Shown: piece after piece, positions 62,953 through 64,000 of the stretch
Layout: each line of letters begins with the position of its first letter
Numbering within the stretch: position 1 is the first letter of the stretch
Assembly: GCF_002813775.1 (NCBI RefSeq)
Contig: NZ_CP020370.1
Location: 1,579,501 to 1,643,500, forward strand
Origin: Candidatus Thiodictyon syntrophicum
GTDB lineage: Bacteria; Pseudomonadota; Gammaproteobacteria; Chromatiales; Chromatiaceae
Length of the DNA: 64,000 nucleotides
Direction of reading: 5' to 3'
Notes under the pieces: generated by a model
What the model was told of the DNA's origin: nothing
The model's database searches: none
The model's input: only the letters and a program-made list of their open reading frames with translations
Program-made: the position numbers and the translations under genes

Positions 62953-64000
62953 CCAGTCGAATCATCTCGGACTCCTCCGAATGGACCTTTGCGCTGTTGG
63001 AGCGCTTTGATCGCGAGCTGGGCACGCTCGCCCACAACGTCTACGGGCTCGACACCTACGCCAACCAGATCGAGGTGATCGGCTCCGAGCAGATGATCGA
63101 CGCCTATTCCTCGGTCGGACTCCCCATCAACTACAATCACTGGTCGTTCGGCAAGCAGTTCGTCAGTACCGAGCAGACCTATCGCCGCGGCCAGATGGGG
63201 CTTGCCTATGAGATCGTGATCAACTCCGACCCCTGCATTGCCTATCTCATGGAAGAGAATACCCTGCCGATGCAGGCCCTGGTCATCGCGCACGCCTGTT
63301 ACGGCCACAACAGTTTCTTCAAGGGCAACTACCTGTTCCGTGCCTGGACCAGCGCCGACGCGATCATCGATTACCTGGTGTTTGCCCGCAAGTATATCGC
63401 CAGTTGCGAGGAGCGTTATGGCGAGGCCGAGGTGGAGCTGCTGCTCGATTCCTGCCACGCCCTTATGAATCATGGAGTTGATCGCTACAAGCGGCCGGCC
63501 CCGCTCTCGCTCGCGGAGGAGCAGCGGCGCCAGGGCGAGCGCGCGGACTATCTCCAGTCCCAGGTCAACGACCTGTGGCGTACCATCCCGACCCATGACG
63601 CCGACGGGGTGACGCAGGGTGACTCCCGGTGGCCCCCGGAGCCGCAGGAGAATCTGCTCTATTTCATTGAAAAGAACGCCCCGCTGCTGGAACCCTGGCA
63701 GCGCGAGATCGTGCGGATCGTGCGCAAGGTTAGCCAGTATTTTTATCCGCAGCGCCAGACCCAGGTGATGAACGAGGGGTGGGCGACCTTCTGGCATTTC
63801 ACCCTGATCAATCGTCTCTACGATGAGGGCTTCGTCAGCGACGGGTTCATGCTGGAGTTTCTCCAATCGCATACCGGGGTGGTGTTTCAGCCGCCGTTCG
63901 ACGCCCCCTACTACAACGGCATCAATCCCTATGCCCTGGGCTTCGCGATGATGCGCGACCTCCGGCGCATCTGTGAGTCGCCGACCGCGGAGGACCGCGA
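62949..64000 (+). CDS. SpoVR family protein (YcgB-like), cut by the right edge
   Basis: 350 residues are visible and the frame is open at the edge, so the C-terminus is missing (family about 500). [33 protein letters not shown], SYDPxx replaced by [17 protein letters not shown], and [11 protein letters not shown] (metal-type HExxH relative) are SpoVR hallmarks. Role unknown; the trio prkA-yeaH-spoVR is conserved across proteobacteria and linked to stationary-phase survival. Starts with ATGA overlap. Confidence 0.93.
   Translation, partial: MTSRIISDSSEWTFALLERFDRELGTLAHNVYGLDTYANQIEVIGSEQMIDAYSSVGLPINYNHWSFGKQFVSTEQTYRRGQMGLAYEIVINSDPCIAYLMEENTLPMQALVIAHACYGHNSFFKGNYLFRAWTSADAIIDYLVFARKYIASCEERYGEAEVELLLDSCHALMNHGVDRYKRPAPLSLAEEQRRQGERADYLQSQVNDLWRTIPTHDADGVTQGDSRWPPEPQENLLYFIEKNAPLLEPWQREIVRIVRKVSQYFYPQRQTQVMNEGWATFWHFTLINRLYDEGFVSDGFMLEFLQSHTGVVFQPPFDAPYYNGINPYALGFAMMRDLRRICESPTAEDR

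Overview
The window looks like a GC-rich chromosome segment of a purple sulfur bacterium or close gammaproteobacterial relative (Chromatiaceae-like). The grounds are a class III polyhydroxyalkanoate (PHA) synthase pair phaE-phaC with phaR and phasins, a DsrE-type sulfur-relay gene, a SatP-type acetate carrier, the prkA-yeaH-spoVR stress triad, and overall gene style. Naming a species would be guesswork.

Layout. 1-6.9 kb: a visibly less GC-rich surface-polymer or peptide-modification cluster. It holds the tail of a PF14907-type nucleotidyltransferase, an ABC exporter, an HPr-kinase-like/glycosyltransferase fusion, a uronate-dehydrogenase-like NAD enzyme and two glycosyltransferases. Kinase, nucleotidyltransferase and exporter together recall the tailoring end of some lasso-peptide clusters, but the decisive genes would lie left of the window. 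6.9-10.9 kb: CoA transferase, phasin and BktB-like thiolase. 11-13.6 kb: a repeat-bounded accessory patch (HipA remnant, DUF262 protein, DUF433 remnant). 13.6-23.9 kb: MlaFE-like transporter pair, acetate carrier plus Cache protein, RyR-domain protein, OsmC, gamma-glutamylcyclotransferase, a four-S1-domain RNA-binding protein, a CDP-alcohol transferase and small envelope proteins. 24-28.2 kb: sufBCD-sufT without sufS. 28.2-32.8 kb: repeats, a damaged GyrI-like gene, amt, a thioesterase, a flavin oxidoreductase and a DUF4124 protein. 32.9-36.7 kb: phasin, phaR, phaE and phaC with readable promoters and shared PhaR-type operator candidates. 36.9-42.3 kb: hemerythrin, a wrecked chromate gene, ArsR-rhodanese, DsrE, cysteine desulfurase, a His-tailed EamA transporter and a superoxide dismutase stub. 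42.4-46 kb: GGDEF-EAL protein and an AraC regulator. 46.3-58 kb: OmpA-type protein and a sulfatase region (three arylsulfatases, beta-barrel proteins, small exported proteins, an MNT-HEPN pair). 58-64 kb: a shortened CHAD protein, then prkA-yeaH-spoVR behind a sigma-54-like promoter.

Three signals stand out. (i) A 19-base motif recurs, with matching downstream spacing, at the AraC gene and in front of two sulfatase transcription units: a candidate sulfatase regulon. (ii) A small non-coding element of 186 bp with imperfect terminal inverted repeats is inserted into a REP-like unit and flanked by a 9-bp direct repeat; related ends occur at other repeat blocks with different cores. (iii) Several genes (GyrI-like, chromate, beta-barrel, CHAD, HipA, DUF433, DUF533, superoxide dismutase) are shortened, several of them apparently by clean internal loss, suggesting ongoing deletion. 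Family assignments rest on reading the proteins; no database search was run.
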